DNA from: an uncultured Bacteroidota bacterium
GTDB lineage: Bacteria; Bacteroidota; Bacteroidia; Bacteroidales; P3
Direction: 5' to 3'
Assembly (NCBI GenBank): GCA_902791695.1
Contig: CADAWR010000008.1
Location: 1 to 64,000, forward strand
Length of the DNA stretch: 64,000 bases
Positions 34,443 to 43,008 of the stretch are shown piece by piece. The translations under genes and the position numbers were made by a program. Positions within the stretch are counted from its first letter, which is position 1; the number at the start of each line of letters is the position of its first letter. Under the pieces are notes generated by a model. That model was not told the origin of the DNA, did no database searches, and saw only the letters and a list, made by a program, of their open reading frames with translations.

Positions 34443-34898
34443 TTATTCGTCGCCTTTGCCGAATAATTTCTTTATGAAAGGCTCAATGCTCTTGAGGCCC
34501 CAGTTGATGAGGATGATGACGCAGACAGCGATGCCGGCTTCGCGCCAGAGGCCGTAGCCGCAGATGCATCCCACGGCGGCGGAGCACCAGATGGTGGCAG
34601 CTGACGAGAGGCCGTGGATGGTCAATCCGTCTTTCATGATTACACCGGCGCCGAGGAATCCGATGCCAGTCACCACTTGCGACAGCACGCGCAAATTATC
34701 GTTGTTAACAGGGCCGCCACTGGCTATGGCGTGCATGATGACGCTCTCGCTAAGTAAGATGAACAGACAGGCTCCGACGGCGACGAGCGAATTGGTGGTC
34801 AGGCCGGCCTGACGCTGTTTGAGTTCACGCTGGGTGCCGATGATGATGCCGGCGAGAAGGGCGCAGGCGAGACGGAAGACGAAGACTTTTATTGGCAT
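34443..34898 (-). CDS. MgtC/SapB-family membrane protein
   Basis: 151 residues with four to five membrane helices. The family start is clear: FRLACALLAGIIIGTQRELKQRQAGLTTNSLVAVGACLFILLSE, followed by GIGFLGAGVIMKDGLTIHGLSSAATIWCSAAVGCICGYGLW. MgtC proteins affect magnesium homeostasis and acid tolerance; in MgtC the effect is on the F1Fo ATP synthase, but for short homologues like this the role is not proven. It lies 16 bp after rsmI on the same strand. Confidence 0.88.
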   Translation of the reverse strand: MPIKVFVFRLACALLAGIIIGTQRELKQRQAGLTTNSLVAVGACLFILLSESVIMHAIASGGPVNNDNLRVLSQVVTGIGFLGAGVIMKDGLTIHGLSSAATIWCSAAVGCICGYGLWREAGIAVCVIILINWGLKSIEPFIKKLFGKGDE

Positions 34899-34914
34899 GA
34901 CTTTGAGTTAGAAG

Positions 34915-35586
34915 TTATTGGTTGCCGGTGAGGATGACGACGATTTCGCCTTTGACTTCTTTTGCTTTGAAGTGGGCGAGCACTTCTGCTATGGTGCCGC
35001 GAGCTGTCTCGGCGTGAAGTTTGCTGATTTCGCGGCTGACGCTGACCTGACGTTCTGCACCGAGCACTTCCTGCAGCTCCTCCAGCAGCTTTACGAGGCG
35101 GTAGGGGCTCTCGTAGATAATCATGGTGCGCTGCTCGTCGGCGAGGGCTTTGATGGCCGTCTGGCGCCCTTTCTTGTGGGGCAGGAAGCCGAGGAAGACG
35201 AAACGGTCGCACGGCAGGCCGCTGTCGATGAGTGCTGGTACGAAGGCTGTGGCGCCGGGCAGACACTCCACCTCGATGCCCTCCTTCACCGCTTCTCGCA
35301 CCAGCAGGAATCCCGGGTCGCTGATGCCGGGGGTGCCGGCGTCGGTGATGACGGCGATAGTGGTGCCTGCCTTCAGGCGCTCGACGAGGCCCGCCACCGT
35401 CTGGTGCTCGTTGAAGATGTGGTAGCTCTGCAGCGGAGTATCGATGCCGTAGTGCTGCATCAGCACGCGACTGGTGCGGGTGTCTTCGGCCAGTATGAGG
35501 TCGACAGAGCGGAGAACCTCGACTCCACGATAGGTCATGTCGCCGAGGTTCCCTACAGGTGTCGGTACTAAGTACAATTTAGACAT
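34915..35586 (-). CDS. rsmI: 16S rRNA 2'-O-methyltransferase RsmI
   Basis: 223 residues. RsmI methylates the 2'-O of C1402 in 16S rRNA with SAM. Family motifs: LYLVPTPVGNLGDMTYRGVEVL at the start, LAEDTRTSRVLM, TDAGTPGISDPGFLL, CLPGATAFVPALIDSGLP and FLGFLPHKKGRQ, then ISKLHAETARGTI. It is slightly shorter than the E. coli enzyme, lacking the C-terminal extension, as is common in Bacteroidota. Its start overlaps the yebC stop by one base. Confidence 0.96.
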   Translation of the reverse strand: MSKLYLVPTPVGNLGDMTYRGVEVLRSVDLILAEDTRTSRVLMQHYGIDTPLQSYHIFNEHQTVAGLVERLKAGTTIAVITDAGTPGISDPGFLLVREAVKEGIEVECLPGATAFVPALIDSGLPCDRFVFLGFLPHKKGRQTAIKALADEQRTMIIYESPYRLVKLLEELQEVLGAERQVSVSREISKLHAETARGTIAEVLAHFKAKEVKGEIVVILTGNQ

Positions 35587-36326
35587 TACTCCTCCTCGAA
35601 GTCGTCGGGGATTTCCATGTCGTGGTAGACGTTGGTGACGTCTTCGTCCTCCTCGAGGATGCCTATGATTTTCATGACCTTGCGGATGGTCTCGGTGTCG
35701 ACCTGGCGCAGGGTGTTGGGGATGCGCTGCAGTTCGGCGCTCTCACACTCGATGCCCTTCTGCTCAAGCATTTTGACCATGTTGCCGAAGTCTTCGTAGG
35801 CAGTGTAGAGGGTCAGGTATTCGTCGTCGACCTCCATCTCTTCCAGGCCGCCGTCGATGAGCTCCATCTCGAGTTCTTCAACGTCCATCTCGGGTTTGCG
35901 GGGCACCACGAAGACGCCCTTGCGGGTGAAGAGGAAGGCGAGGCTGCCGTTGGTCTCCAGCGTGCCACCGTTCTTGTTCATGATGCTCTTCACGTTGGCG
36001 ACGGTGCGGTTGTTGTTGTCCGAGAGGGCCTCGATGAAGAGGGCGATGCCGTGGTTCACATGGCACTCGAAGGTGAGTTCCATCATCTGGGCTGCATCCT
36101 TGTCGTTGGCCTTGTTGATGGAACGCTGCAGAGTGTCCTTGGGCATGTTGCAGCCACGGGCGTTCTGGATGAGCAGACGCAGGCGGGGGTTGCTGTCGGG
36201 GTCGGCACCACCTTCGCGCACGGCGATGGTGACCTGTTTCAGAATGTTGCTCCACTGTTTCGAGCGCTTGGCATCGGCTGCTCCTTTGGCTCTCTTAATC
36301 TTTGACCATTTGTTGTGTCCTGACAT
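35586..36326 (-). CDS. YebC/PmpR-family protein
   Basis: 246 residues. The signature N-terminus MSGHNKWSKIKRAKGAADAKRSKQWSN and the body (NPRLRLLIQNARGCNMPKDTLQRSINKA, YECHVNHG-type segment, NGGTLETNGSLAFLFTRKG) are typical. The family was named as transcriptional regulators; recent work in several species links YebC to translation of difficult proline-containing motifs. Cytosolic. It precedes rsmI with a one-base overlap and follows trmB by 37 bp. Confidence 0.95.
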   Translation of the reverse strand: MSGHNKWSKIKRAKGAADAKRSKQWSNILKQVTIAVREGGADPDSNPRLRLLIQNARGCNMPKDTLQRSINKANDKDAAQMMELTFECHVNHGIALFIEALSDNNNRTVANVKSIMNKNGGTLETNGSLAFLFTRKGVFVVPRKPEMDVEELEMELIDGGLEEMEVDDEYLTLYTAYEDFGNMVKMLEQKGIECESAELQRIPNTLRQVDTETIRKVMKIIGILEEDEDVTNVYHDMEIPDDFEEE

Positions 36327-36363
36327 AATGATTGATGTTTTATTTGTTTGTTATTGTTTTATG

Positions 36364-37047
36364 TTAATTGTTTATCCACTTGATGTATGTGATAGGCTTG
36401 CCTTCTGCGAGGAACATGCGCTCGTAGAATGTCTGTGTTAGCTTGGCCTCGGCGAAGATGGCGCCGTCAATCGAGTCGGCGGGCACACTGTAGAGGTCGT
36501 TGGTGCTGGCGAGTATCTCCACGTTGCGTGTGGGCAGCACCTCGTTGAGGGTGTAGTCGTAGAGCTCCTGGCTGTCGGTCTTGAGGTGCATGACGCTCTG
36601 CGGGGCGAGGAAGCGGCTGTAGGTGTCGAGGAAGCGTGGCGCTGTGAGGCGTTTGTTTGGCTTCTTCAGCTGTGGGTCGCAGAAAGTGATCCATATCTCG
36701 CTCACCTCGCCGGGGGCGAAGAAGCGGTCTATCAGCTCTATGCGTGTGCGTATGAAAGCCACGTTGGGCAGCGGTTCCTCGACGGCGGTCTTGGCACCGC
36801 GCCATAGGCGTGCGCCCTTGATGTCGACACCTATGTAGTTGCGCTCCGGATGTATGCGTGCCAGCGCCAGAGTGTAGTCGCCCTTGCCGCATCCCAGCTC
36901 CAGCGTTATGGGGTTGCCGTTGCCGAAATGCTCGTGCCACTTGCCCTTGAGGGCAAACCCCTCCTGCTCCAGTTGCTCGAAGCCTACCTGGAACAGGTTG
37001 GGGAACGTGAGGTTCTCGGCGAAGCGCTGCAGCTTGTGGTGTCCCAT
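36364..37047 (-). CDS. trmB: tRNA (guanine46-N7)-methyltransferase TrmB
   Basis: 227 residues. The SAM-binding start TLELGCGKGDYTLALARIHPERNYIGVDIKG, the FIRTRIELIDRFFAPGEVSEIWITFCDPQLKKPNKRLTAPRFL segment (usual DPWPKKRH is FCDPQLKKPNKR in Bacteroidota) and the C-terminal SIDGAIFAEAKLTQTFYERMFLAEGKPITYIKW are all present. It makes m7G46 in tRNA. The start codon lies 4 bp after the HU/SPOR gene stop, so they share a transcript. Confidence 0.95.
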   Translation of the reverse strand: MGHHKLQRFAENLTFPNLFQVGFEQLEQEGFALKGKWHEHFGNGNPITLELGCGKGDYTLALARIHPERNYIGVDIKGARLWRGAKTAVEEPLPNVAFIRTRIELIDRFFAPGEVSEIWITFCDPQLKKPNKRLTAPRFLDTYSRFLAPQSVMHLKTDSQELYDYTLNEVLPTRNVEILASTNDLYSVPADSIDGAIFAEAKLTQTFYERMFLAEGKPITYIKWINN

Positions 37048-37051
37048 CAGT

Positions 37052-39088
37052 TTACCACTTCTTGATAACCAGGTCGCCGTCGTACCAACTCTTCACGTGC
37101 TTGTACAGAGCCTCTGCCGCCGTCTGGCTGCTGGCACTGCCCATGCTCACGTAGTAGAGGTCGTTGAACTCTATGATGTAGGCGTCGCAGCCCATGTCGT
37201 GCAGCTTGGCGGTCATCTTGGCGGCGGTGTTCTTGTTGAGGTAGAAGCCTGCTATGAGGTCGAAGCCCTGCTTGCTGCCCTTCTCAACGTACACGTACAC
37301 CGGCGAATCCGTTGGCGGAGCTGCCTGTTTGCGGCGCTCTATCTCTTTCTGCTCGTCGGCCTTTACCTGCTGCACCTCGGCTGCGGTCTTCTGTCCGCCG
37401 TTGCCGGGTTGCAATCCGAGCTCGTCGGCCAGACGGTAGAGCATGTCGTCAAGTGCGCGGTAGCTCATCAGCTCGCTCTGCACCTTGCCGCGGCAGCTGC
37501 GTGCGTAGCGGTTCTTCAGGAACGATTCGTTGTAGTTGTAGATATAGTCGTCGTACGACAGCAGGCGCTGCACAGCGAAACGCTCGCCGAGCATCTGCTC
37601 GAGGCGTTCGTTGGCATACTGGCGTATGCGGTCCATCATCGGCACGCGGGCGCTGCTGAAGCCACGGTCGGCGAGATATGTGTTGATGTAGTCGCGCATG
37701 TAGATGCACACCATGTCGCCCTGCTCGGCTATCTCGCGGCCTGAGTAGTCGATCATGTCGGGGTTGAAGGTGAACGGTGTCACTGCCGGAGCATCGATGT
37801 GTGTGGTGCTTTCCGTGGTGGTGGCAGGCTTTGCGCCGTTGTTGCGCGACAGCAGGTAGTAGGCGGCACCGCCGCAGAGCAGCAGCAATGCCAGTATTAT
37901 CAGTATTATCGGCCATATGCGGCGCTTCTTGTCGTCGTCCTTGTTCGCTTTCTTCTCGGCGCGGCGGCGCTCCTTCTCGGCCTTCTTCTCAGCCTTGGTG
38001 GCCTGTTTCTCGGCCTCGCGGCGCTGACGCTCTTCCTGAGCCAGCTGTGCGGTGGCCTGCTTGGCGGTGTCCATATTGGCGTTGCTGCGTGCTGCTGCCT
38101 CGGCCTTGGCGTTCTCGCGTGCAGCCATGGCTGCCAGTGCGGCGGCCTTCTTCTCGGCCTTGATGCGTTCCTTCTCGGCCTTGGCGTCAGCCTTGGCGGC
38201 CTCCTTCTCGGCTTTACGGCGGCTGGCCTCGGCCTGCTTCTCGGCCTTGATACGCTCCTTCTCGGCGCGCTCCTCAGCCTTGCGCATCTCTTCGGCGGCT
38301 TTGCGCTTCTCCTCGGCCTCGCGTTTCTCAGCTTCTTTGCGCTGCTTCTCGAGCATCTCCTCCTCGTAGCGCTGTTGCTCGGCGGCTTTCTTCTCCAACT
38401 TGATGCGCTCGGCCTCGGCTTTCTTCTCGGCCTTGATGCGCTCCTTCTCTGTACGCTCGTCGGCCTTCGGGTCGCTGGTGGGCATATCCTTCTCCATGTC
38501 TTCCAGTTTCTTCAGGCTCTCGTCCCAGTGGCTTTCCTCCTTGCCGGGCATAGGCTCGGGCACGGCGACAGGCTCTTGTACGGGCTCCGGCTCCACTTCG
38601 ACTGCCGGCGCTTCCTGAGTGGGAGTCTCCTCCTCGTCGAAGCGTGCGAATGGATCCTCCTCGCCTTCGTGGTCGTAGGTCTTCACATCCTGCAGCGGCA
38701 TTTCGCCCTTGCTGTCGGCGTCGAGCACCAGTCCTTCGGTCATCTTGAAGCCGAAGGTGCGCTTGTCGTCGCAGGTGAGGGTGCCGAGGCGTCCGAAGGT
38801 GTGGCGTCCGCTGCGCTTCACCTTGTCGGTGAGGGCGTCGATATAGTTGAGCCACATCTGCTTGGCCACCTCCTCGTTGATGCATTCGCGTTCGGCGAGC
38901 ACCTTGACGATGTCGCATTCCTCATCGCTTGCCTCGCTGAAGGCTATGGCGCGGCCGGCGGGGTAGTAGGTGTGGGTTGCGGGGTCGTGGTAAGCGGTGC
39001 GCTGCACGGTGTCCAATGTTCCAATGCCGGGCATCACTACTTTCTGCCCTTTCTCAAGCAATTCGACAATTAAGTCAGTTATGTTCAT
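37052..39088 (-). CDS. HU-domain and SPOR-domain cell-envelope protein
   Basis: 678 residues. The first 120 match the tandem HU-like (CCDC81-type) domains of Bacteroidota SPOR proteins (LIVELLEKGQKVVMPGIGTL ... FGRLGTLTCDDKRTFGFKM). An acidic linker leads to about 190 residues of Lys/Glu/Ala-rich coiled coil with repeats of the type EKERIKAEKKA (about 195-385), one transmembrane helix (about 388-412, IWPIILIILALLLLCGG) and an extracytoplasmic part ending in a SPOR domain (about 590-678). SPOR domains bind denuded peptidoglycan at division sites. The HU-like part faces the cytoplasm, so the protein could link chromosome or cytoplasmic partners to the septum. Confidence 0.88.
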   Translation of the reverse strand: MNITDLIVELLEKGQKVVMPGIGTLDTVQRTAYHDPATHTYYPAGRAIAFSEASDEECDIVKVLAERECINEEVAKQMWLNYIDALTDKVKRSGRHTFGRLGTLTCDDKRTFGFKMTEGLVLDADSKGEMPLQDVKTYDHEGEEDPFARFDEEETPTQEAPAVEVEPEPVQEPVAVPEPMPGKEESHWDESLKKLEDMEKDMPTSDPKADERTEKERIKAEKKAEAERIKLEKKAAEQQRYEEEMLEKQRKEAEKREAEEKRKAAEEMRKAEERAEKERIKAEKQAEASRRKAEKEAAKADAKAEKERIKAEKKAAALAAMAARENAKAEAAARSNANMDTAKQATAQLAQEERQRREAEKQATKAEKKAEKERRRAEKKANKDDDKKRRIWPIILIILALLLLCGGAAYYLLSRNNGAKPATTTESTTHIDAPAVTPFTFNPDMIDYSGREIAEQGDMVCIYMRDYINTYLADRGFSSARVPMMDRIRQYANERLEQMLGERFAVQRLLSYDDYIYNYNESFLKNRYARSCRGKVQSELMSYRALDDMLYRLADELGLQPGNGGQKTAAEVQQVKADEQKEIERRKQAAPPTDSPVYVYVEKGSKQGFDLIAGFYLNKNTAAKMTAKLHDMGCDAYIIEFNDLYYVSMGSASSQTAAEALYKHVKSWYDGDLVIKKW

Positions 39089-39114
39089 ATCGTTTGTTCT
39101 TTATTTTCGTCTGT

Positions 39115-39879
39115 CTATTTGTGTCGGGCCAGCCAAGCCTCGGCTTCGGCAAGGTCGGCGGGGGTGTCAATGCCGATGTTGGCATGTTCGGTGTCGCGCA
39201 CGGCTATGGTGTAGCCGTTCGACATCCAGCGGAGCTGTTCCAGCTTCTCGCACTCTTCGAGTGTGGCCGGTGCCAGCTTGCAGAGCCGTTCGAGCACCTC
39301 GGAACGGAAAGCGTAGACGCCCACGTGCTTGTAGTAGGCCATGCCGTCGAGCCATCTGTCCTGCTCCACGTCGCGGCGGTAGGGGATAGGCTGGCGACTG
39401 AAGTAGAGGGCGCGGCCGCTGCAGTCGCACACCACCTTGACGTTGTTTGGCGACAGCAGCTCGTCCAAGGTGCGTATGGGTGTGCGCAGGGTTGCTATGT
39501 CGGTGCCTTCGCCGCGGAAACAGTCAATCAGAGCTGCTATCTGGCCCTCTTCCACAAAAGGCTCGTCGCCCTGAATGTTGACCACCACGTCGTAGTGCTC
39601 GCCCTGCTCATTGAGGCGCCGCAGCACCTCGCCACAGCGGTCGGTACCGCTGCGGTGCGCCGTCGAGGTCATCATGGCCGCCTGTTGGCCGCCGATGGCC
39701 TGCACGTGGCCAAGGATGCGCTCGTCGTCGGTTGCCACCACGGCACGGTCCACTCCGCTCATACCGTTGGCCTTGCGCCATACGCGCGACACGATGCTCT
39801 CGCCGCCCAGCATGGCCAGCGGCTTGCCGGGGAAGCGTGTCGACGCATATCTCGCAGGTATGACTATCAGTGTCTTCAT
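39115..39879 (-). CDS. kdsB: CMP-KDO synthetase KdsB
   Basis: 254 residues. KdsB activates 3-deoxy-D-manno-octulosonate with CTP for lipopolysaccharide core synthesis. Motifs: VIPARYASTRFPGKPLAMLGG at the start, VVATDDERI, SGTDRCGEVL, NIQGDEPFVEEGQI, FSRQPIPY and KHVGVYAFR. Cytosolic. Its start overlaps the stop of the upstream deoxynucleoside kinase gene by 4 bp (ATGA), so the two are co-expressed. Confidence 0.97.
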   Translation of the reverse strand: MKTLIVIPARYASTRFPGKPLAMLGGESIVSRVWRKANGMSGVDRAVVATDDERILGHVQAIGGQQAAMMTSTAHRSGTDRCGEVLRRLNEQGEHYDVVVNIQGDEPFVEEGQIAALIDCFRGEGTDIATLRTPIRTLDELLSPNNVKVVCDCSGRALYFSRQPIPYRRDVEQDRWLDGMAYYKHVGVYAFRSEVLERLCKLAPATLEECEKLEQLRWMSNGYTIAVRDTEHANIGIDTPADLAEAEAWLARHK

Positions 39880-40493
39880 CCTCTGAACAAGCTGTTAAAC
39901 TCAGCGTCTATGCGGTTGATTATTTGTCCCAGGTCTTCGCGGCTCTCCACGAAATCGCACTCCTCCATGTCAACCACGAGCATCTTGCCCTCGTAGTTCT
40001 CGGCCCATTTCTCGTAGCGGTCGTTGAGGTTGGTGAGGTAGTCGAGGCGGATGCCCGTCTCCAGTTCGCGGCCGCGCTTCTGGATGTGGCGTATAAGCGT
40101 AGGCACGTCGCTCTTCAGGTAAATCAGCAAGTCGGGCTGCGGCAGCAGCGAGTATGTCATCTCGAAAATGTCGGTGTAGGTGGCCAGGTCGCGCGAAGTC
40201 ATCAGACCCATACCTTGCAGGTTGGGGGCGAAGACGTAGGCGTCGTCGAAGAGCGACCGGTCGCGTATGAAGTTCTCGCCGCTGCGGTTCAGTTCGCTGA
40301 GCTGTTTGATGTTGGCGTAGAGCGAGTAGACCATCATGTTGAACGACCAGCGACGCATGTCCTCGTAGAAACTGTTGAGGTAGGGGTTTTCCTCCGCCGA
40401 GCCCGAGATGGCTCTGTATCCGTAGTGCTTCGACAGCAGCTTGGTCAGCTCTGTCTTTCCTGCTCCGATATTGCCCGAAATTGCTATCTGCAT
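39876..40493 (-). CDS. Deoxynucleoside kinase
   Basis: 205 residues from MQIAISGNIGAGKTELTKLL (40493); an upstream in-frame ATG would place coding sequence over the promoter. Walker A GNIGAGKT, the DRS motif of this family (IRDRSLFDDAYVFAPNL), and the lid RGRELETGIRLDYL are clear. Such enzymes phosphorylate deoxynucleosides for salvage; substrate preference (dA/dG or dC/T) cannot be read safely. A TATATTTG box on the minus strand (40575-40582) is a likely -7 element. Confidence 0.9.
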   Translation of the reverse strand: MQIAISGNIGAGKTELTKLLSKHYGYRAISGSAEENPYLNSFYEDMRRWSFNMMVYSLYANIKQLSELNRSGENFIRDRSLFDDAYVFAPNLQGMGLMTSRDLATYTDIFEMTYSLLPQPDLLIYLKSDVPTLIRHIQKRGRELETGIRLDYLTNLNDRYEKWAENYEGKMLVVDMEECDFVESREDLGQIINRIDAEFNSLFRG

Positions 40494-40674
40494 ATACTTT
40501 CCTTCACGCCGAACAGCGCTCTTCCGGCTGAAAAAGAGCTGCTTGGCAGTTTTACATCGTTTTATTCTAAACGGCAAATATACGAATATTTTTTAATCTA
40601 TTATTGTTTTTTGCACAATTTGGCCGAAAAAAAAGCCTTCTCCCACCGTCATCCCTCCGTCCCTTCTCCGTCTC

Positions 40675-40740
40675 TTCACCGGTTGTTCACCGGTTGTTCG
40701 ACGGTTTAAACCGTTAAACAACCGGTGAACAACCGGTGAA
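40675..40740. repeat. 66-nt near-perfect palindrome, copy 1
   Basis: A 24-nt arm (40675-40698) is the exact complement of 40717-40740, and the centre (40702-40713) is CGGTTTAAACCG. Each arm itself is a tandem pair of TTCACCGGTTGTT. It shares its core and flanking GGAGCGGGTACGG with the element at 55569-55670. Confidence 0.9.
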
Positions 40741-40829
40741 CAGTCGGAGCGGGTACGGAGCGGGTACGGCCCGCAAAGAGGGCGAAGCCCTGCCTTTGGG
40801 GCTGGACCATTGCGGGGTTGCACAAGTTT

Positions 40830-40862
40830 TTTGGGCAGATATTTAAAAAAGTCGTATCTTTG
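40830..40862 (+). promoter_or_regulatory. Promoter of nadC
   Basis: TTTG at 40830-40833, 21-nt spacer, TATCTTTG at 40855-40862. The start codon at 40928 implies a leader of about 55 nt. Confidence 0.75.
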
Positions 40863-40927
40863 CAGCGGCGCATGGTGGTGTCGAAAGCCTGCCGTGGTGC
40901 TGTGATTGTATTGTAAAACATATTGTT

Positions 40928-41773
40928 ATGCAGAAGATAGACAACCTCGATGAAATCATCGTTTCGGCTTTGCGTGAGGATGTGGGCGACGGCGACCACT
41001 CGACGCTGGCTTGCATTCCGCCCGACGCCACGGGCACGGCCAAGATGGTGATGAAACAGGCGGGCATCCTTTGTGGCGCCGAAGTGGGCCGTAGGGTGTT
41101 CGAAATAGTGGACAGCACACTGAAAGTGAGCCTATTGAAGCACGACGGCGACGCCGTGGAGGTGGGCGACATGGTGATGACCATCGAGGGCCACAGCGGC
41201 TCCATACTCACGGCCGAGCGTACGGCGCTGAACTTCATGCAGCGCCTGTCGGGCATAGCCACCGAGACGGGACGCATGGTGAAGATGCTGGAGGGCTTGA
41301 ACACCAAGCTCCTCGACACCCGCAAGACCACGCCGAACATGCGCCTGTTGGAGAAGTACGCCGTCAAGTGCGGCGGCGGCACCAACCACCGCATAGGCCT
41401 GTACGACATGGTGATGCTCAAGGACAACCACATCGACTTTGCCGGCGGCATCGAGGCTGCCATCGACCGCACCAACAAGTACTTGAAAGAGAAGGGCAAG
41501 GACCTGCGCATCGAGGTTGAGGTGCGCGACCTGGACGAGCTGCAGCGCGTGCTCGACCACGGCGGTGTGCACCGCATCATGCTCGACAACTTCACGCCGG
41601 AGCTGCTGGCCGAGGCCGTGAAGCGCATCGGCGGCCGCTACGAGACAGAGGCCAGCGGCGGTATCACCGAGGCGACACTGCGCCGCTATGCCGAGACGGG
41701 CGTCGACTTCATCAGCGTTGGTGCTCTCACGCACCACATAAAGAGCCTCGACATATCGCTCCTTAAGAAATAA
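40928..41773 (+). CDS. nadC: Nicotinate-nucleotide pyrophosphorylase NadC
   Basis: 281 residues. NadC converts quinolinate and PRPP to nicotinate mononucleotide in NAD synthesis. Family segments: ALREDVGDGDHSTLACIP, GAEVGRRVFEIV, LTAERTALNFMQRLSGIAT, LDTRKTTPNMRLLEKYAVKCGGGTNHR, MLKDNHIDFAGG, EVEVRDLDEL, MLDNFTPE, EASGGITEATLRRYAETGVDFISVGALTH. Catalytic Arg, His and Lys residues all lie in these. It is followed 8 bp later by a THUMP methyltransferase. Confidence 0.98.
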   Translation: MQKIDNLDEIIVSALREDVGDGDHSTLACIPPDATGTAKMVMKQAGILCGAEVGRRVFEIVDSTLKVSLLKHDGDAVEVGDMVMTIEGHSGSILTAERTALNFMQRLSGIATETGRMVKMLEGLNTKLLDTRKTTPNMRLLEKYAVKCGGGTNHRIGLYDMVMLKDNHIDFAGGIEAAIDRTNKYLKEKGKDLRIEVEVRDLDELQRVLDHGGVHRIMLDNFTPELLAEAVKRIGGRYETEASGGITEATLRRYAETGVDFISVGALTHHIKSLDISLLKK

Positions 41774-41781
41774 AGACGACA

Positions 41782-43008
41782 ATGATAATACAGAAAGAAC
41801 GTGGAAAGGTGGTGACCGGCAATGCGGCGCCGCGCGAGAAATTCAGAATGGTGGCCAAGACGATGGTGAGCCTCGAAGAGGTGCTTGCCGACGAGCTGCG
41901 CGAGCTTGGTGCAGAAGAGGTTACCGTGGGTAACCGCGCTGTGGAGTTTGTGGGCGACATGCGCATGCTCTACCGCGCCAACTACTGCTGTCGCACGGCT
42001 CTGGCCATCCTAAAGCCCTTTGCCGAGTTTGACGCCAACAACGACCAGGAGCTCTACGACCAGGTGTACAAGATACGCTGGGAGAAGATACTGGACTGCG
42101 ACTGCACCTTCATGATTGACTCGACGACCAGCGGCGAGGTGTTCACACACAGCTACTATGCAGCCCTCAAGACCAAGGATGCCATAGTGGACCGCTTCCG
42201 CCGCAATTTCGGTAAGCGCCCGAGCATAGACACCGAGATGCCCGACTACAAGTTCAACCTGCACATACGCGACAACCATGTCACGCTGCTGATGAACGCC
42301 AGTGGCGACTCGCTGCACAAGCGCGGCTACCGTCAGGGCGTAGGTGTGGCCCCCATCAACGAAGTGCTTGCCGCCGGACTGCTGAAGCTTGCCGGCTGGA
42401 AGTGCGACTGCAACTTCTACGACCCCATGTGCGGCTCGGGCACCATGCTTATAGAGGCCGCCATGATGGCCAACAACATACCGGCGCAGTACTACCGCGG
42501 CAACAAGTTCGGTTTCATGCGTTGGAAAGAGTTCAACCTAGGCGAGTGGAAGAGCGTCAAGAATGACGAGGACCGCAAGATAGGCAGCCTCGACTTCGAG
42601 TGCGAGATATGGGGCAACGATATCGACGAGCAGGTGATACAGCAGTGCGAGAAGAACCTTGAGTACACCAAGTTGCACCACGACGTGATGCTGCACATAG
42701 GCGATTTTGCCGACCAGGAGCCGCCGGAGGGCAAGACCCTGATTGTCACCAACCCGCCTTACGGCGAGCGCATCAAGGTGGAAGACCTCAACGCCATGTA
42801 CGAGAAGTTGGGCGACACTTTCAAGCAGAAGTACGGCAAGGACTGCGATGTGTGGCTCATCACCAGCGACTTCGAGGCCATGAAGCACATAGGGCTGCAC
42901 CCCTCGCGCAAGATACCGGTGCAGAACGGTGCCCTCGACTGCCGTTTCCTGCACTTCGAGCTGTACGACGGCTCGAAGAAGGACAAGTACCAGCAGGATG
43001 CTGAGTAG
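41782..43008 (+). CDS. THUMP-domain RNA methyltransferase (RlmL-like N2-guanine)
   Basis: 408 residues. An N-terminal ferredoxin-like/THUMP part (MVAKTMVSLEEVLADELRELGAEEVTVGNRAVEF) precedes a class I SAM methyltransferase: FYDPMCGSGTMLIEAAMMA (motif I) and NPPYGERIKVED (motif IV). This matches the N-terminal half of E. coli RlmKL, which makes m2G2445 in 23S rRNA, so a 23S rRNA guanine-N2 role is likely. It overlaps queG by 11 bp. Confidence 0.9.
   Translation: MIIQKERGKVVTGNAAPREKFRMVAKTMVSLEEVLADELRELGAEEVTVGNRAVEFVGDMRMLYRANYCCRTALAILKPFAEFDANNDQELYDQVYKIRWEKILDCDCTFMIDSTTSGEVFTHSYYAALKTKDAIVDRFRRNFGKRPSIDTEMPDYKFNLHIRDNHVTLLMNASGDSLHKRGYRQGVGVAPINEVLAAGLLKLAGWKCDCNFYDPMCGSGTMLIEAAMMANNIPAQYYRGNKFGFMRWKEFNLGEWKSVKNDEDRKIGSLDFECEIWGNDIDEQVIQQCEKNLEYTKLHHDVMLHIGDFADQEPPEGKTLIVTNPPYGERIKVEDLNAMYEKLGDTFKQKYGKDCDVWLITSDFEAMKHIGLHPSRKIPVQNGALDCRFLHFELYDGSKKDKYQQDAE

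Larger units (their letters stand above)
40494..40927. other. Divergent intergenic region with palindrome
   Basis: Between divergently transcribed dNK and nadC. It holds a minus-strand -7 box (40575-40582), the long palindrome at 40675-40740 with GC-rich GGAGCGGGTACGG tandem copies to its right (about 40746-40769), and the nadC promoter. No gene is credible, though open frames run through the palindrome. Confidence 0.6.

Noticed and set aside
38000-38450. Tandem DNA repeat inside the HU/SPOR gene
   Set aside because: The repetition reflects a Lys/Glu/Ala coiled coil with varied codons, not a DNA-level tandem repeat.
40593-40823. 76-residue minus-strand frame across the palindrome
   Set aside because: Coding potential comes from the palindromic repeat itself; it overlaps the promoter region of nadC.
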